Assembly (NCBI GenBank): GCA_002435335.1
Contig: DJMI01000070.1
Span: forward strand, 1 to 5,754
Reading direction: 5' to 3'
DNA length: 5,754 nucleotides
Source of the DNA: Nitrosomonas sp. UBA6494
Lineage (GTDB): Bacteria > Pseudomonadota > Gammaproteobacteria > Burkholderiales > Nitrosomonadaceae
The position numbers were made by a program, and so were the translations under genes. Positions 1 to 5,373 of the stretch are shown one piece after another. Each line of letters starts with the position of its first letter. Position 1 is the first letter of the stretch. The notes under the pieces are model-generated. The model saw only the letters and a program-made list of their open reading frames with translations, ran no database searches and had not been told where the DNA came from.

Positions 1-438
1 GATCGCCACCCGCTGCAACTCGCCGCCGGACAATTGGCGCGGAAAGTGATCGCCGCGTCCTTGCAATCCGACTTGTTCCAGCATCCGCGTGACACGCGCA
101 TCGGCTTCGCTGCCGTTCAACAACAACGGCAATGCGATATTTTGCGCCAACGTTAAATGCGGCAGCACATGAAACGCCTGGAAAATAAACCCGAAGCGCT
201 CGCGCCGCAAGCGCGTCGCGGCATCGTCGTCGAGTGACGAAATCGTCGCGCCGTCGATCACGATTTCGCCCGAATCCGGCGTATCCAATCCGGCAATCAA
301 ATTCAACAACGTCGACTTGCCCACCCCCGATTCGCCCATGACGGCGACGTATTCTCCCGCGGGCAAGGTGTAACTCAGATCGGTCAACACCTTGCGTCCT
401 TCGGCGTAACCTTTGGTGATATGGCGTAATTCCAGCAT
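1..438 (-). CDS. ABC transporter ATP-binding protein, MacB/LolD type (partial, N-terminal 146 residues)
   Basis: The gene reads leftwards from an ATG at 438-436 and runs off the window edge after 146 codons without a stop, so the C-terminal part is missing here. The start MLELRHITKGY is typical of the family. Visible motifs are Walker A GESGVGKST (residues 35-43), the Q-loop Gln87 in FQAFHVLPHLT, and the ABC signature LSGGELQRVAI (136-146). The Walker B and switch His lie outside the window. The stretch after the Q-loop (NIALPLLLNG) and the overall style match ATPases of the MacB/LolD/YbbA group, which power lipoprotein release or efflux with an FtsX-like permease. The substrate cannot be told from this fragment. 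No clear Shine-Dalgarno sequence precedes the ATG. The coding sequence is clearly GC-richer than the cbb genes. It points away from them and is probably unrelated to carbon fixation. The family is confident; the exact subfamily is inferred. Confidence 0.93.
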   Translation of the reverse strand, partial: MLELRHITKGYAEGRKVLTDLSYTLPAGEYVAVMGESGVGKSTLLNLIAGLDTPDSGEIVIDGATISSLDDDAATRLRRERFGFIFQAFHVLPHLTLAQNIALPLLLNGSEADARVTRMLEQVGLQGRGDHFPRQLSGGELQRVAI

Positions 439-456
439 GGTTAATTTATTTGAAGC

Positions 457-483
457 ATTCTATGAAAAGTAAAGCATGGTCAA
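457..483 (-). promoter_or_regulatory. possible sigma70-type promoter for the ABC ATPase gene
   Basis: On the minus strand a TTGACC (-35-like, 478-483) and a TAGAAT (-10-like, 457-462) are separated by 15 bases, a short spacing. They lie about 20-45 bases upstream of the ABC ATPase start. Each hexamer differs from consensus at one position. The short spacer and AT-rich background make this tentative. The rest of 439-632 shows no gene or other convincing signal. Confidence 0.28.
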
Positions 484-632
484 GAAGAAATATAGACTTC
501 GTGTAACAATGCTGTTTTATATACCAAATTTTTGGCGAGAAGATATAAATCCTCCGCATATGGTTTTTTTGGAACTAAGTCCTTAGAAATCAACTTATTC
601 GAGATTAACATTGTTTAAGAATATGTACATAA

Positions 633-776
633 GGAAGCGCTGAATAATTCGGCAAACGAGATAAAGAGCGAGGCGTGCGGAACGTAGGAATCAAGATATA
701 TCAACAAGATAGGCTAAGTATACGAGTGCCGTGCAACGAAGTGATTCGCTTGTGCAGCCAATTAATCAGGGCTTCC
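633..776. mobile_element. MITE-like non-autonomous element with terminal inverted repeats, 144 bp
   Basis: The left end GGAAGCGCTGAATAATT (633-649) is matched by the inverted right end GGAAGCCCTGATTAATT (776-760 on the minus strand), 15 of 17 bases identical. The element is flanked immediately by the direct repeat ATAA (629-632 and 777-780), as expected of a 4-bp target-site duplication. No substantial ORF lies inside, so it would need a transposase from elsewhere. The architecture is that of a miniature inverted-repeat transposable element or an internally deleted insertion sequence. The parent IS family cannot be named from this window. Confidence 0.7.
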
Positions 777-843
777 ATAAATTAGTATCAATAAATGTGC
801 AGAATTGAAGATCTACTTCAAATAGATCGCTAATAACAAGTAC

Positions 844-888
844 CTGATTGCAGAAAGATAAGAGGCTTAACCCAATCAGTATTTTTTT
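844..888 (+). terminator. weak Rho-independent terminator-like hairpin with no obvious gene upstream
   Basis: CTGATTG (844-850) pairs with CAATCAG (873-879) across a 22-base loop, and TATTTTTTT follows (880-888). The T-run is good, but the stem is short and AT-rich and the loop is long. No plus-strand gene lies upstream, so it may be a chance structure or a relic of a lost gene. The surrounding stretch 777-904 contains no ORF; it also has a small inverted repeat GATCTA/TAGATC (810-828). Confidence 0.22.
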
Positions 889-904
889 GGTTCTGCTGAT
901 ATTA

Positions 905-1065
905 GGATTCTGCCGGACTTAAGGCTAATCTACTACACCAATGAGGTAACGGTTCATACTTACTCAATTTTTGTTGCATAGTCTCGCTATGCACCTCAAA
1001 ATTGAGCAAATCCTTACTCGCTCTCCCACTTGGCTCGCAACAACTGTTTAAGTCCGACAGACCCC
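905..1065. mobile_element. second MITE-like inverted-repeat element downstream of cbbR, about 161 bp
   Basis: The left end at 905-922 (GGATTCTGCCGGACTTAA) and the inverted right end at 1065-1048 (GGGGTCTGTCGGACTTAA) agree at 15 of 18 positions. TA flanks both sides (903-904 and 1066-1067); the symmetry extends through TTAGG/CCTAA to 902-1068. Inside is a long hairpin: CTCAATTTT (963-971) with AAAATTGAG (998-1006), and GCATAG (976-981) with CTATGC (987-992) around the loop TCTCG. A short minus-strand reading frame (902-1093) crosses the element and both ends but looks like no protein I recognise. The TIRs differ in sequence from those of 633-776, so this is a separate element type. It lies 14 bases beyond the cbbR stop codon. 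TA is the minimal possible target duplication, so the exact boundaries are uncertain. Confidence 0.6.
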
Positions 1066-1079
1066 TAAGCACCGGAACT

Positions 1080-2039
1080 CTAAGTCGTTTCATTTTTTAA
1101 CAGCGGGCAATGCCCGGAAATCGCATGGCGGCATGATAAATCTTCGAGATAATCAGATGCTTGCCGCAAATACTCCAAGAACTTCTGTGCCACAACCGAC
1201 AATTGCTTGCCGGACGGATAAGCAAAATACCAGTGACGTTCAATTGGAAATCCTTCAACATCAAGTATCGCAAGCTGCCCCATCGGCGCATCAAGCGCCA
1301 GAGTATGCCGCGACAAGACGGCGATACCTAATTTGCCAACAATAGCTTGCTTAATCGCCTCATTGCTGCCCAATTCCATGCGAACTTTTAATTTATGACC
1401 ATGTTCCAAAAAAAAACGTTCTGTTGCCATCCTCGTTCCAGAGCCCGGTTCACGCATGATAAAGGATTCGCCACAGATGCGCTCAATGCTGATCTTTTTT
1501 TTGCGAGACAGTGAATGATCGGCCGATGCCAGAACAACCAGAGGATTGTCCAAAAATTTTTCCGCTACAGCATCAATGGCGTTCGGTACCTGGCCTAAGA
1601 TATAAAGATCGTCTTGATTATTGCTCAATCTCTCCAGAACACGCTCGCGATTCGTCACTATCAGTGCAACGTCTATGCCGGGGTATTCCTGGCAAAACAT
1701 GCCCAATAAACGTGGCGTAAAATATTTCGCAGTAGTAACCACCGCCAGTCGCAGTTTTCCTGATTTCAAACCCTTCATATCCGATGCAATCATTTCAAAA
1801 TGGGAAAAATGTTCAAAAATACCCAGACAGGTTTGATATAGCTCTTTTCCCGCATCGGTCAGATAGATTTTTTTACCGATATGTTCAAATAAAGGCAAGC
1901 CAATCTCATCCGTCAGTTTCTTCATTTGCATCGATACCGTTGGCTGTGTCAAGAATAACTCTTCGGCTGCACGAGTAAAACTTTTTAAGCGAGCAATCGC
2001 TTCAAAAACTTCAAGTTGCCGCAACGTGCTGTGACGCAT
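1080..2039 (-). CDS. cbbR: LysR-type transcriptional regulator of the RuBisCO operon (CbbR)
   Basis: This encodes a 319-residue LysR-family regulator, the usual length, divergent from cbbL. Residues 1-65 form the winged helix-turn-helix: LRQLEVFEAIARLKSFTRAA, then TQPTVSMQMKKL as recognition helix, then the wing around LFEHIGKKIYLTDAG. A linker helix leads to the effector-binding domain (about 95-300), which includes REPGSGTR (197-203), similar to effector-pocket segments of known CbbRs. CbbR proteins sense Calvin-cycle metabolites or reductant (PEP, NADPH or RuBP, depending on species) and activate cbb transcription. The effector here is unknown. The start is supported by AGGAG at 2046-2050, about six bases upstream. 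The stop TAG lies next to the element at 905-1065. The assignment rests on the family match plus divergent placement next to cbbL. Autorepression from the shared operator is typical and likely. Confidence 0.92.
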   Translation of the reverse strand: MRHSTLRQLEVFEAIARLKSFTRAAEELFLTQPTVSMQMKKLTDEIGLPLFEHIGKKIYLTDAGKELYQTCLGIFEHFSHFEMIASDMKGLKSGKLRLAVVTTAKYFTPRLLGMFCQEYPGIDVALIVTNRERVLERLSNNQDDLYILGQVPNAIDAVAEKFLDNPLVVLASADHSLSRKKKISIERICGESFIMREPGSGTRMATERFFLEHGHKLKVRMELGSNEAIKQAIVGKLGIAVLSRHTLALDAPMGQLAILDVEGFPIERHWYFAYPSGKQLSVVAQKFLEYLRQASDYLEDLSCRHAISGHCPLLKNETT

Positions 2040-2069
2040 GAATTTCTCCTTTTATTTCCATATATTTGG

Positions 2070-2174
2070 TAAAAACCACCGTCTTTAGACGATGACTTTG
2101 ATTTTAAATGTTTTGATTCATGCGCGTTTAGCTTGGTGCGCTAACCCACCTACTCTCAGTAGGTGGTAGTTTAG
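2070..2174. repeat. hairpin-rich palindromic segment in the cbbR leader, possibly a relic of a mobile or REP-like element
   Basis: Three inverted repeats are packed into about 105 bases. CACCGTCTTTAGACGATG (2077-2094) folds on itself. TTAGC (2128-2132) pairs with GCTAA (2140-2144). CCACCTACT (2146-2154) pairs perfectly with AGTAGGTGG (2158-2166) around the loop CTC. In addition, ACCACC (2075-2080) is the inverse of GGTGGT (2162-2167), so the outer hairpins share a core word. Hairpins at both ends of a short non-coding segment are reminiscent of IS200/IS605-derived palindromic elements or REP units. I see no transposase and no certain boundaries. If transcribed from an upstream promoter, all of this would be in the cbbR 5' leader. 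Confidence 0.4.
2071..2094 (-). terminator. terminator-like hairpin in the cbbR 5' leader
   Basis: Read on the minus strand, CATCGTCTAAAGACGGTG (2094-2077) can form a stem with one T.G wobble and a tight loop. It is followed by G and TTTTT (2075-2071), the shape of an intrinsic terminator or attenuator. It ends 31 bases before the cbbR ATG, so it could lower cbbR expression if the promoter is further upstream. The stem is short, and it may simply be one end of the palindromic segment. Confidence 0.3.
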
Positions 2175-2224
2175 TATCTATCTATAAAAAATCTATCATA
2201 GATATAAATCTATCACAACTATCG
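2174..2224. promoter_or_regulatory. putative CbbR operator between cbbR and cbbL
   Basis: This AT-rich stretch holds repeated ATCTAT words: ATCTATCTAT at 2176-2185, ATCTAT at 2191-2196 and 2208-2213, and a related ACTATCG at 2218-2224. The copy at 2191-2203 forms a perfect dyad, ATCTAT-C-ATAGAT, and AAATCTATCA recurs at 2189-2198 and 2206-2215 with a 17-base period. LysR regulators bind dyads of this size plus adjacent half-sites upstream of the activated promoter. The position, between the divergent genes and just ahead of the cbbL promoter, fits. CbbR binding itself is inferred. Confidence 0.45.
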
Positions 2225-2238
2225 AAACAATTAATTAT

Positions 2239-2267
2239 TATTTATGATTGAAAAACTCTACTATATT
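2239..2267 (+). promoter_or_regulatory. candidate cbbL promoter
   Basis: TATATT (2262-2267) matches the -10 consensus at five of six positions. The region 17 bases upstream (TATTTA, 2239-2244) is a poor -35, which is common at activator-dependent LysR promoters. The putative operator ends about 15 bases upstream of that -35 position. The predicted untranslated leader would be about 60 bases. Because the whole region is AT-rich, the exact hexamers are uncertain. Confidence 0.35.
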
Positions 2268-2326
2268 TTTGCCCGCTGATGTCTACTTCATAACTAAAGT
2301 TTAGAGCGTGGATTTTTCAACAACTT

Positions 2327-2332
2327 GGAGGA
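2327..2332 (+). promoter_or_regulatory. strong ribosome-binding site that sets the cbbL start
   Basis: GGAGGA lies four bases upstream of the ATG at 2337, an excellent Shine-Dalgarno match. An in-frame TTG at 2325 would start inside or before this site and has no site of its own, so the ATG at 2337 is chosen. Confidence 0.85.
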
Positions 2333-2336
2333 AATT

Positions 2337-3812
2337 ATGGCTTCAGAAACCATAAAAGAAGGTAAAGATCGTTACAAATCCGGCGTCATTCCGTACAAAA
2401 AAATGGGCTACTGGGAACCTAGCTATGTACCCAAAGACACGGATGTCATCGCGCTATTTCGCATCACACCTCAACCGGGGGTAGATCATGAAGAAGCAGC
2501 GGCAGCAGTCGCAGGTGAATCTTCTACGGCGACATGGACCGTGGTATGGACTGATCGACTAACTGCTTGCGAACTCTATCGTGCCAAGGCATACAAGTCT
2601 GAGCTTGTACCCAATACAGGCCCGGGCACTAAAAACGAAGCACAATACTTTGCATATATTGCCTATGATATTGATCTATTCGAAGAAGGCTCGATTGCAA
2701 ACTTAACCGCTTCTATTATCGGCAATGTATTTGGATTCAAAGCGGTCAAAGCCCTGCGTCTGGAAGACATGCGCATTCCCGTTGCTTATCTCAAAACTTT
2801 CCAAGGTCCTGCAACCGGTATCGTGGTAGAACGTGAACGTTTAGACAAATTTGGTCGTCCACTGCTAGGCGCCACGACCAAACCAAAACTAGGTCTTTCT
2901 GGACGTAACTACGGACGCGTTGTATACGAAGGCCTTAAAGGTGGTCTGGATTTCATGAAAGACGATGAAAATATTAACTCACAACCTTTTATGCACTGGC
3001 GTGATCGTTTCCTATATTGCATGGAAGCAGTGAATAAAGCATCTGCTGCCACGGGTGAAGTCAAAGGGCATTATCTGAATGTTACGGCCGGCACGATGGA
3101 AGATATGTATGAAAGAGCGGAATTTGCAAAATCTCTTGGTTCAGTTATTGTCATGATCGATCTGGTGATCGGCTACACCGCGATTCAGTCGATGGCAAAA
3201 TGGGCGCGAAGGAACGACATGATATTGCATTTGCATCGTGCGGGTAATTCGACCTATTCACGCCAAAAAAATCACGGCATGAATTTCCGTGTGATTTGTA
3301 AGTGGATGCGGATGGCCGGAGTAGATCACATTCATGCAGGTACGGTGGTTGGTAAGCTTGAAGGCGATCCGCTTATGATCAAGGGCTTTTACGACACCTT
3401 ACGCGACACACATACTGAGAAGAATCTAGAACACGGACTATTTTTTGATCAAGACTGGGCGTCACTTAATAAAGTGATGCCTGTCGCTTCAGGTGGTATC
3501 CATGCAGGCCAGATGCATCAGTTGCTCGATTATCTCGGCGAAGATGTGATATTGCAGTTCGGTGGGGGTACGATTGGCCATCCTCAAGGAATCCAGGCAG
3601 GCGCAACAGCAAACCGTGTCGCACTCGAAGCTATGGTAATGGCGCGTAATGAAGGCCGGGATTACGTTAAAGAAGGTCCGCAAATTCTTGCAGATGCTGC
3701 CAAGTGGTGCACACCGCTCAAACAAGCGTTGGATACGTGGAAAGATATTACCTTTAACTACGATTCAACGGATACCGCTGACTTTGTGCCATCCACGACT
3801 GCAAACGTTTAA
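2337..3812 (+). CDS. cbbL: Ribulose-1,5-bisphosphate carboxylase/oxygenase large subunit, red-like form I
   Basis: This is the catalytic subunit of RuBisCO, 491 residues, fixing CO2 onto ribulose bisphosphate in the cytoplasm as an L8S8 complex. All active-site elements are present: TKPK with Lys182 and Lys184; GGLDFMKDDE with the carbamylated Lys208 and metal ligands Asp210 and Glu211; His300-Arg301 in HLHRAG; His333 in HIHAGT; loop-6 Lys340 in GKLEGD; Ser385 in ASGGIHAG; and the phosphate-binding GGG at 409-411. The N-terminus (GKDRYKSGVIPYKKMGYW) and the tail TADFVPSTTANV are of the red-like form IC/ID type, unlike the green-like IA enzymes. The tail is the part that CbbX-type activases pull on. 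The start is fixed by GGAGGA at 2327-2332. cbbS follows 20 bases after the stop. No damage or missing residues are seen. Confidence 0.98.
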   Translation: MASETIKEGKDRYKSGVIPYKKMGYWEPSYVPKDTDVIALFRITPQPGVDHEEAAAAVAGESSTATWTVVWTDRLTACELYRAKAYKSELVPNTGPGTKNEAQYFAYIAYDIDLFEEGSIANLTASIIGNVFGFKAVKALRLEDMRIPVAYLKTFQGPATGIVVERERLDKFGRPLLGATTKPKLGLSGRNYGRVVYEGLKGGLDFMKDDENINSQPFMHWRDRFLYCMEAVNKASAATGEVKGHYLNVTAGTMEDMYERAEFAKSLGSVIVMIDLVIGYTAIQSMAKWARRNDMILHLHRAGNSTYSRQKNHGMNFRVICKWMRMAGVDHIHAGTVVGKLEGDPLMIKGFYDTLRDTHTEKNLEHGLFFDQDWASLNKVMPVASGGIHAGQMHQLLDYLGEDVILQFGGGTIGHPQGIQAGATANRVALEAMVMARNEGRDYVKEGPQILADAAKWCTPLKQALDTWKDITFNYDSTDTADFVPSTTANV

Positions 3813-3832
3813 CCATTTTAGGAGAAGCAATT

Positions 3833-4267
3833 ATGATGACCAATTCGGGTAATATGCTGACACAAGGGCAATTTTCTTTCCTGCCCCCGTTGACCGACAA
3901 GCAAATTTCAGCACAGATCAAGTATGCGTTGAAAAATGGCTGGGCAATCGGAATTGAATACACGGATGACCCGCATCCACGGAATACCTATTGGGAAATG
4001 TTTGGCAATCCAATGTTTGATCTGAAGGACCCTGCAGGAATTTTGATGGAAATTAATAGCTGCCGTAAAACTTTTCCAAATCACTATATCCGTGTGACTG
4101 CATTTAACTCAACACGCGGCGTGGAAAGTCCGACCATGTCTTATATTGTCAATCGACCAAAGAAAGAACCAGGTTTTGGTTTGGTGCGTCAAGAAGGTGC
4201 AGGACGGAGCATCAGTTATACCATTCACTCCTATGCAACCGACAAACCGGAAGCTGAGCGCTACTAG
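3833..4267 (+). CDS. cbbS: RuBisCO small subunit, red-like form I
   Basis: This 144-residue small subunit caps the L8 core of form I RuBisCO. Core motifs include TQGQFSFLPPLTDKQI (10-25), GWAIGIEYTDDPHPRNTYWEMFG (36-58) and CRKTFPNHYIRV (78-88). The C-terminal extension after PGFGLVRQEG (about 113-144) is characteristic of red-type small subunits, where it adds a beta-hairpin in the central channel. AGGAGA at 3820-3825 sits seven bases before the ATG at 3833. A second ATG follows at once (3836), and an internal ATG at 3854 would give the shorter N-terminus seen in many relatives but lacks a good ribosome-binding site. The first seven residues are therefore slightly uncertain. It is co-transcribed with cbbL. 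Confidence 0.97.
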   Translation: MMTNSGNMLTQGQFSFLPPLTDKQISAQIKYALKNGWAIGIEYTDDPHPRNTYWEMFGNPMFDLKDPAGILMEINSCRKTFPNHYIRVTAFNSTRGVESPTMSYIVNRPKKEPGFGLVRQEGAGRSISYTIHSYATDKPEAERY

Positions 4268-4274
4268 CAGCAAG

Positions 4275-4307
4275 CAATCTCTCTCTTCTTTATGAAGAGA
4301 GAGATTG
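4275..4307 (+). terminator. perfect 14-bp stem-loop after cbbS (partial terminator or mRNA-stabilising hairpin)
   Basis: CAATCTCTCTCTTC (4275-4288) pairs without mismatch with GAAGAGAGAGATTG (4294-4307) around TTTAT. It begins seven bases after the cbbS stop. The following bases (TTAACAAGG) contain no run of T, so it is not a classic intrinsic terminator. A hairpin here can block 3' exonucleases on a cbbLS transcript or cause partial termination, giving much more RuBisCO than CbbX. The stem-loop is seen directly; its role is inferred. Confidence 0.72.
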
Positions 4308-4357
4308 TTAACAAGGCAAATGCAGTTGCTTAAAAAGTTTCTTTTTATTCAAATTAA

Positions 4358-4397
4358 TACAATAGATATATGTTGCCAGTATCTATCCTATAGAGAT
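4358..4397 (+). promoter_or_regulatory. possible promoter and CbbR-like half-sites upstream of cbbX
   Basis: A TACAAT (4358-4363) resembles a -10 box but has no good -35. ATAGATATA (4362-4370) and GTATCTATC (4379-4387) repeat words found at 2198-2206 and 2174-2182 in the cbbR-cbbL operator. ATCTATCCTATAGAGAT (4381-4397) is an imperfect dyad like the one at 2191-2203. This could be a second CbbR-responsive site giving cbbX its own control. AT-rich chance similarity is the alternative. Confidence 0.28.
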
Positions 4398-4405
4398 GAT
4401 CAAAC

Positions 4406-5341
4406 ATGTCTAAGCAAACTAAGAATCTAACATCGACTCAAGATACATTGATAGATTTGGATGCAGAGTTCCGGGAATCTAATATTCAGGAAGTGCTGGA
4501 TAAACTAGATCGTGAGCTGATTGGTTTAATCCCTGTGAAGACTCGTATCCGTGAGACTGCAGCATTGTTGCTGGTCGATCGTGTTCGCAAACAAATGGGA
4601 TTATCTGCGGGCGCACCCAGTTTACACATGTGCTTTACTGGTAATCCTGGCACGGGGAAAACGACGGTAGCCATGCGTATGGCAGAAATATTACACCGCC
4701 TGGGCTATGTGCGTGAGGGGCATTTGGTTTCGGTAACCCGAGATGACCTAGTAGGTCAATATATTGGACATACTGCGCCTAAAACAAAAGAAGTGATAAA
4801 AAAAGCGATGGGAGGTGTTCTTTTCATAGATGAGGCTTATTACCTTTATAAACCTGAGAACGAACGTGATTATGGTGCAGAGTCAATAGAAATTCTGTTG
4901 CAAACGATGGAAAATAACCGTGAAGACTTAGTTGTTATTTTGGCGGGCTACAAAGACCGTATGGATAAATTTTTCCATAGTAATCCCGGCATGCGCTCGC
5001 GTATAGCTCACCATATCGACTTTCCGGATTATGGTCCAGATGAATTAGTTGCGATCGCCAAATTGATGTTAGCAGGACAGAATTACTGTTTCAGTACCGC
5101 TGGGGAAGAGGCTTTCGGGAAATATATACGCCTGCGTATGAAGTCAGAGCATTTTGCCAATGCGCGCTCGGTTCGTAACGCGCTTGACCGTGCTCGACTA
5201 CGCCAAGCAAATCGATTATTTTCTGGAACAAAGAAATCATTATCCAAAACTGATCTCATCACATTGGAAGCGGAAGATATTCTAGCGAGCCGTGTTTTTC
5301 TCGAAAATGCGCTAGATAGTGAATCCAATACAAAAAAATAA
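4406..5341 (+). CDS. cbbX: Red-type RuBisCO activase CbbX (AAA+ ATPase)
   Basis: This 311-residue AAA+ protein remodels inhibited RuBisCO. Known CbbX proteins form RuBP-stimulated hexamers that transiently thread the large-subunit C-terminus through the pore to release tight-binding sugar phosphates. Visible motifs are Walker A GNPGTGKTT (79-87), the pore loop around Tyr119 in GQYIGHTAPKTKEV, Walker B VLFIDEA (138-144), the sensor-1 region VVILAGYKDRM (176-186), arginine-finger candidates Arg197 and Arg199 in PGMRSRIAHHIDFP, and the sensor-2 region ARSVRNALDRARLRQAN (253-269). The length is normal. The ribosome-binding site is weak (AGAGA at 4392-4396), and a 138-base gap with a strong hairpin separates it from cbbS, so lower expression than cbbLS is expected. 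The gene is intact and matches the red-type RuBisCO beside it. Confidence 0.96.
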   Translation: MSKQTKNLTSTQDTLIDLDAEFRESNIQEVLDKLDRELIGLIPVKTRIRETAALLLVDRVRKQMGLSAGAPSLHMCFTGNPGTGKTTVAMRMAEILHRLGYVREGHLVSVTRDDLVGQYIGHTAPKTKEVIKKAMGGVLFIDEAYYLYKPENERDYGAESIEILLQTMENNREDLVVILAGYKDRMDKFFHSNPGMRSRIAHHIDFPDYGPDELVAIAKLMLAGQNYCFSTAGEEAFGKYIRLRMKSEHFANARSVRNALDRARLRQANRLFSGTKKSLSKTDLITLEAEDILASRVFLENALDSESNTKK

Positions 5342-5373
5342 AAAATAAAATTTAAGTCGTATTTTTGATAGCG

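Noticed and set aside
505..615. inverted AACAATG/CATTGTT pair and the CCAAATTTTTGG palindrome (524-535)
   Set aside because: They are short and set in AT-rich sequence, with no flanking duplications or extension of the match; this is expected by chance.
963..1006. hairpin inside the second element as a cbbR terminator
   Set aside because: No T-run follows the stem on the minus strand. It looks like an internal feature of the element rather than an intrinsic terminator.
633..1068. one composite transposon spanning both elements
   Set aside because: The two pairs of terminal repeats have different sequences, and each pair closes on itself; no transposase lies between them.
902..1093. 63-codon minus-strand reading frame overlapping the cbbR 3' end
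   Set aside because: It coincides with the inverted-repeat element and its ends, overlaps cbbR, and has no recognisable protein features. It is best explained as chance openness of element sequence.
2325..2336. TTG start giving cbbL four extra residues
   Set aside because: The good Shine-Dalgarno sequence lies over and after this TTG and serves the ATG at 2337, which also gives the usual family N-terminus.
3833..3963. minus-strand frames overlapping cbbL and cbbS (for example 3489-3725 and 3754-3963)
   Set aside because: They are antisense shadows of strongly supported RuBisCO genes, with no ribosome-binding sites or family resemblance.
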